A stretch of DNA of 48,079 nucleotides from Verrucomicrobiales bacterium (GTDB lineage: Bacteria > Verrucomicrobiota > Verrucomicrobiia > Verrucomicrobiales > DEV007), in NCBI GenBank assembly GCA_016795505.1, contig JAEUHH010000021.1, positions 1 to 48,079 on the forward strand. Direction: 5' to 3'. A program made the translations under genes and the position numbers. Positions 47,008 to 48,079 of the stretch are shown one piece after another (the stretch's first letter is position 1; each line of letters begins with the position of its first letter). The notes below the pieces were generated by a model that was given only the letters and a program-made list of their open reading frames with translations, made no database searches and was not told the DNA's origin.

Positions 47008-48079
47008 TTCTCCTGAACATCAATTTCCTGCTGTATGCCTACAATCCCCATGTGCCGCAGCATGGGGCCGCCTCCTCTTGGTGGGAGGCCGTGATGAATG
47101 GCCCTGAACTCATCGGATTGCCGAACGAGGTATCCCTTGGCTTCATTCGCATCGTCACCCATTCCAGGCTCGGCCCTGCCGCCGCCATCGTCACCTGCCT
47201 CGTCAAATCTGACGCGCCCGCCGGCCCCGTCAGCGCCGACACCGTGATCGAGCAGAGCGAGACCGCCTACGATCGCGGCGGCAACGCCATCCTCCAGACC
47301 CGGCGCGAGCGTTTTCATGATGCCACCGGCACCGGACCGCTGGACTCCCCTGGGAGCGCCGGCATCCTGCCGGCCGCCCGCCGCTCTTACACAGCATCCT
47401 ACCAAGACCCCATCGGCTGCGGCGGCAACGCCATCCTCCAGACCCGCCGCGAGCGCTTCCACGACGCCACCGGCACCGGCCCGCTCCATGGCCCCACCGG
47501 GACCGCGGGCGTCTCGCCCGCTCCATCAGCCCGGCGCAGCTATGCCGCCTTCTACCAAGACCCCATCGGCTGCGGCGGCAACGCCATCCTCCAGACCCGG
47601 CGCGAGCGCTTCCACGACGCCACCGGCACCGGCCCGCTCCATGGCCCCACCGGGACCACGGGCGTCTCGCCCGCCCCATCAGCCCGGCGCAGCTATGCCG
47701 CCTTCTACCAAGACCCCATCGGCCGCTCCCGGTATTCCATCAACATCGGCACCAATGGCGGCGCCGCCTACGAGCGTCCCGACCTGCCGCCCGCGCCCTC
47801 CGACACCGCGCTCGTTTCGGAGACCCGCTACGCCGCCGATGGCCAGCCCGGCAGTGAGATCGGGCCGGATGGGACCATCACGCAGACCACCCGCGACCGC
47901 CTCGGCCAGCCCCTGCGCAGCGTCGAGGCCCTCGGCAGCCCGGCCCAGCGCGTCACCCGCTTCCGCTGGCACGCCTCCGGCCAGATGTCGCATCTCATCC
48001 TGGAGAACCCCGCCACCGGCGAGCAGGTCACGGAATGGCTCTTCGGCACCACGCTGGCGACCAGTGGCGTGGCACGGAA
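47004..48079 (+). CDS. Chimeric open frame: truncated VapC-like PIN domain fused to Rhs/YD-repeat sequence (incomplete at window end)
   Basis: The frame stays open from ATG 47004 to the window end with no stop. The first 58 or so codons look like a VapC toxin N-terminus: FLLYAYNPHVPQHGAASSWW, then LIGLPNEVSLGFIRIVTHS. Residue 5, the catalytic Asp of PIN nucleases (usually in a VDVN pattern), is Asn here (LLNIN). The toxin then stops near codon 58, roughly half its usual length. From about 47180 the translation becomes PVC-type Rhs sequence: DTVIEQSETAYDRGGNAILQ, QTRRERFHDATGTGPL, GTNGGAAYERPDLPPAPSD and a YD-like ETRYAADGQPGSEIGPDGT. The Rhs part holds two tandem 51-residue modules after a shorter first one. 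The toxin is probably dead, and the Rhs part is a fragment of a large gene. Confidence 0.7.
   Translation, partial: MILLNINFLLYAYNPHVPQHGAASSWWEAVMNGPELIGLPNEVSLGFIRIVTHSRLGPAAAIVTCLVKSDAPAGPVSADTVIEQSETAYDRGGNAILQTRRERFHDATGTGPLDSPGSAGILPAARRSYTASYQDPIGCGGNAILQTRRERFHDATGTGPLHGPTGTAGVSPAPSARRSYAAFYQDPIGCGGNAILQTRRERFHDATGTGPLHGPTGTTGVSPAPSARRSYAAFYQDPIGRSRYSINIGTNGGAAYERPDLPPAPSDTALVSETRYAADGQPGSEIGPDGTITQTTRDRLGQPLRSVEALGSPAQRVTRFRWHASGQMSHLILENPATGEQVTEWLFGTTLATSGVAR
47274..47723 (+). repeat. In-frame tandem modules and palindromes inside the Rhs-like frame
   Basis: Three in-frame modules start at 47274, 47418 and 47571; the last two are 153 bases each and almost identical, the first is 144 bases and diverged. 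Each contains GGNAILQTRRERFHDATGTG followed by a variable linker. The linkers are encoded by palindromes: GCCGGC/GCCGGC around ATCCT (47358-47374) gives SAGILPA, and GCGGGCG/CGCCCGC around TCT (47505-47521) gives TAGVSPA, repeated at about 47658. These hairpins resemble the intergenic GC palindromes of this window. Confidence 0.65.

Overview
The window is GC-rich chromosomal DNA of a PVC-superphylum bacterium. It carries five DUF1501 genes, four DUF1549/DUF1553 (PSD1) genes, three of them with a PSCyt1 haem domain, a secreted sulfatase, an SGNH hydrolase and a PVC-style Rhs fragment. I favour Verrucomicrobiota over Planctomycetota, but the sequence does not decide this, and no rRNA or tRNA is visible. 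The content suggests a heterotroph that degrades complex and sulfated polysaccharides with secreted enzymes.

Layout: 0-3.6 kb has the end of a truncated gene, a winged-helix protein, a sulfatase and an outer-membrane barrel. 3.7-5.4 kb is an OmpR-type two-component pair. 5.7-11.5 kb has an SGNH hydrolase, a secreted C39-like peptidase, a DEAD-box RNA helicase and an enolase-superfamily dehydratase. 11.7-30.4 kb is dominated by cytochrome-DUF1549/DUF1553 and DUF1501 gene pairs, with a LamG/glycosidase-like protein and a GH5-like protein among them. 30.6-35.0 kb is a two-gene operon of P-loop ATPases, the second with a TPR tail, behind an unusually AT-rich promoter. 35.4-39.0 kb has an ammonium transporter, a methyltransferase and a GYF-domain membrane protein. 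39.3-45.1 kb has a 21-bp minisatellite, another PSD1/DUF1501 pair and an orphan DUF1501. 45.2-48.1 kb has an SRPBCC protein, a creatininase-family amidohydrolase, and a VapB-like antitoxin whose VapC-like partner is truncated and fused in frame to an Rhs fragment that runs off the window.

Between genes there is a family of 22-bp units with core CCGATNNNACAGGGT, mostly in phased arrays of two to four. It appears at seven junctions in this window, all convergent or divergent and never between co-directional genes. At 43.2-43.6 kb such units flank a 366-bp nested palindrome. Shorter GC hairpins form a second layer of repeats.

Most likely to be new: the coupled ATPase/ATPase-TPR operon with its palindromic AT-rich promoter, the 22-bp repeat family with its giant palindrome, and the VapC-Rhs chimera. 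All functions are read from sequence motifs; no database search was run.
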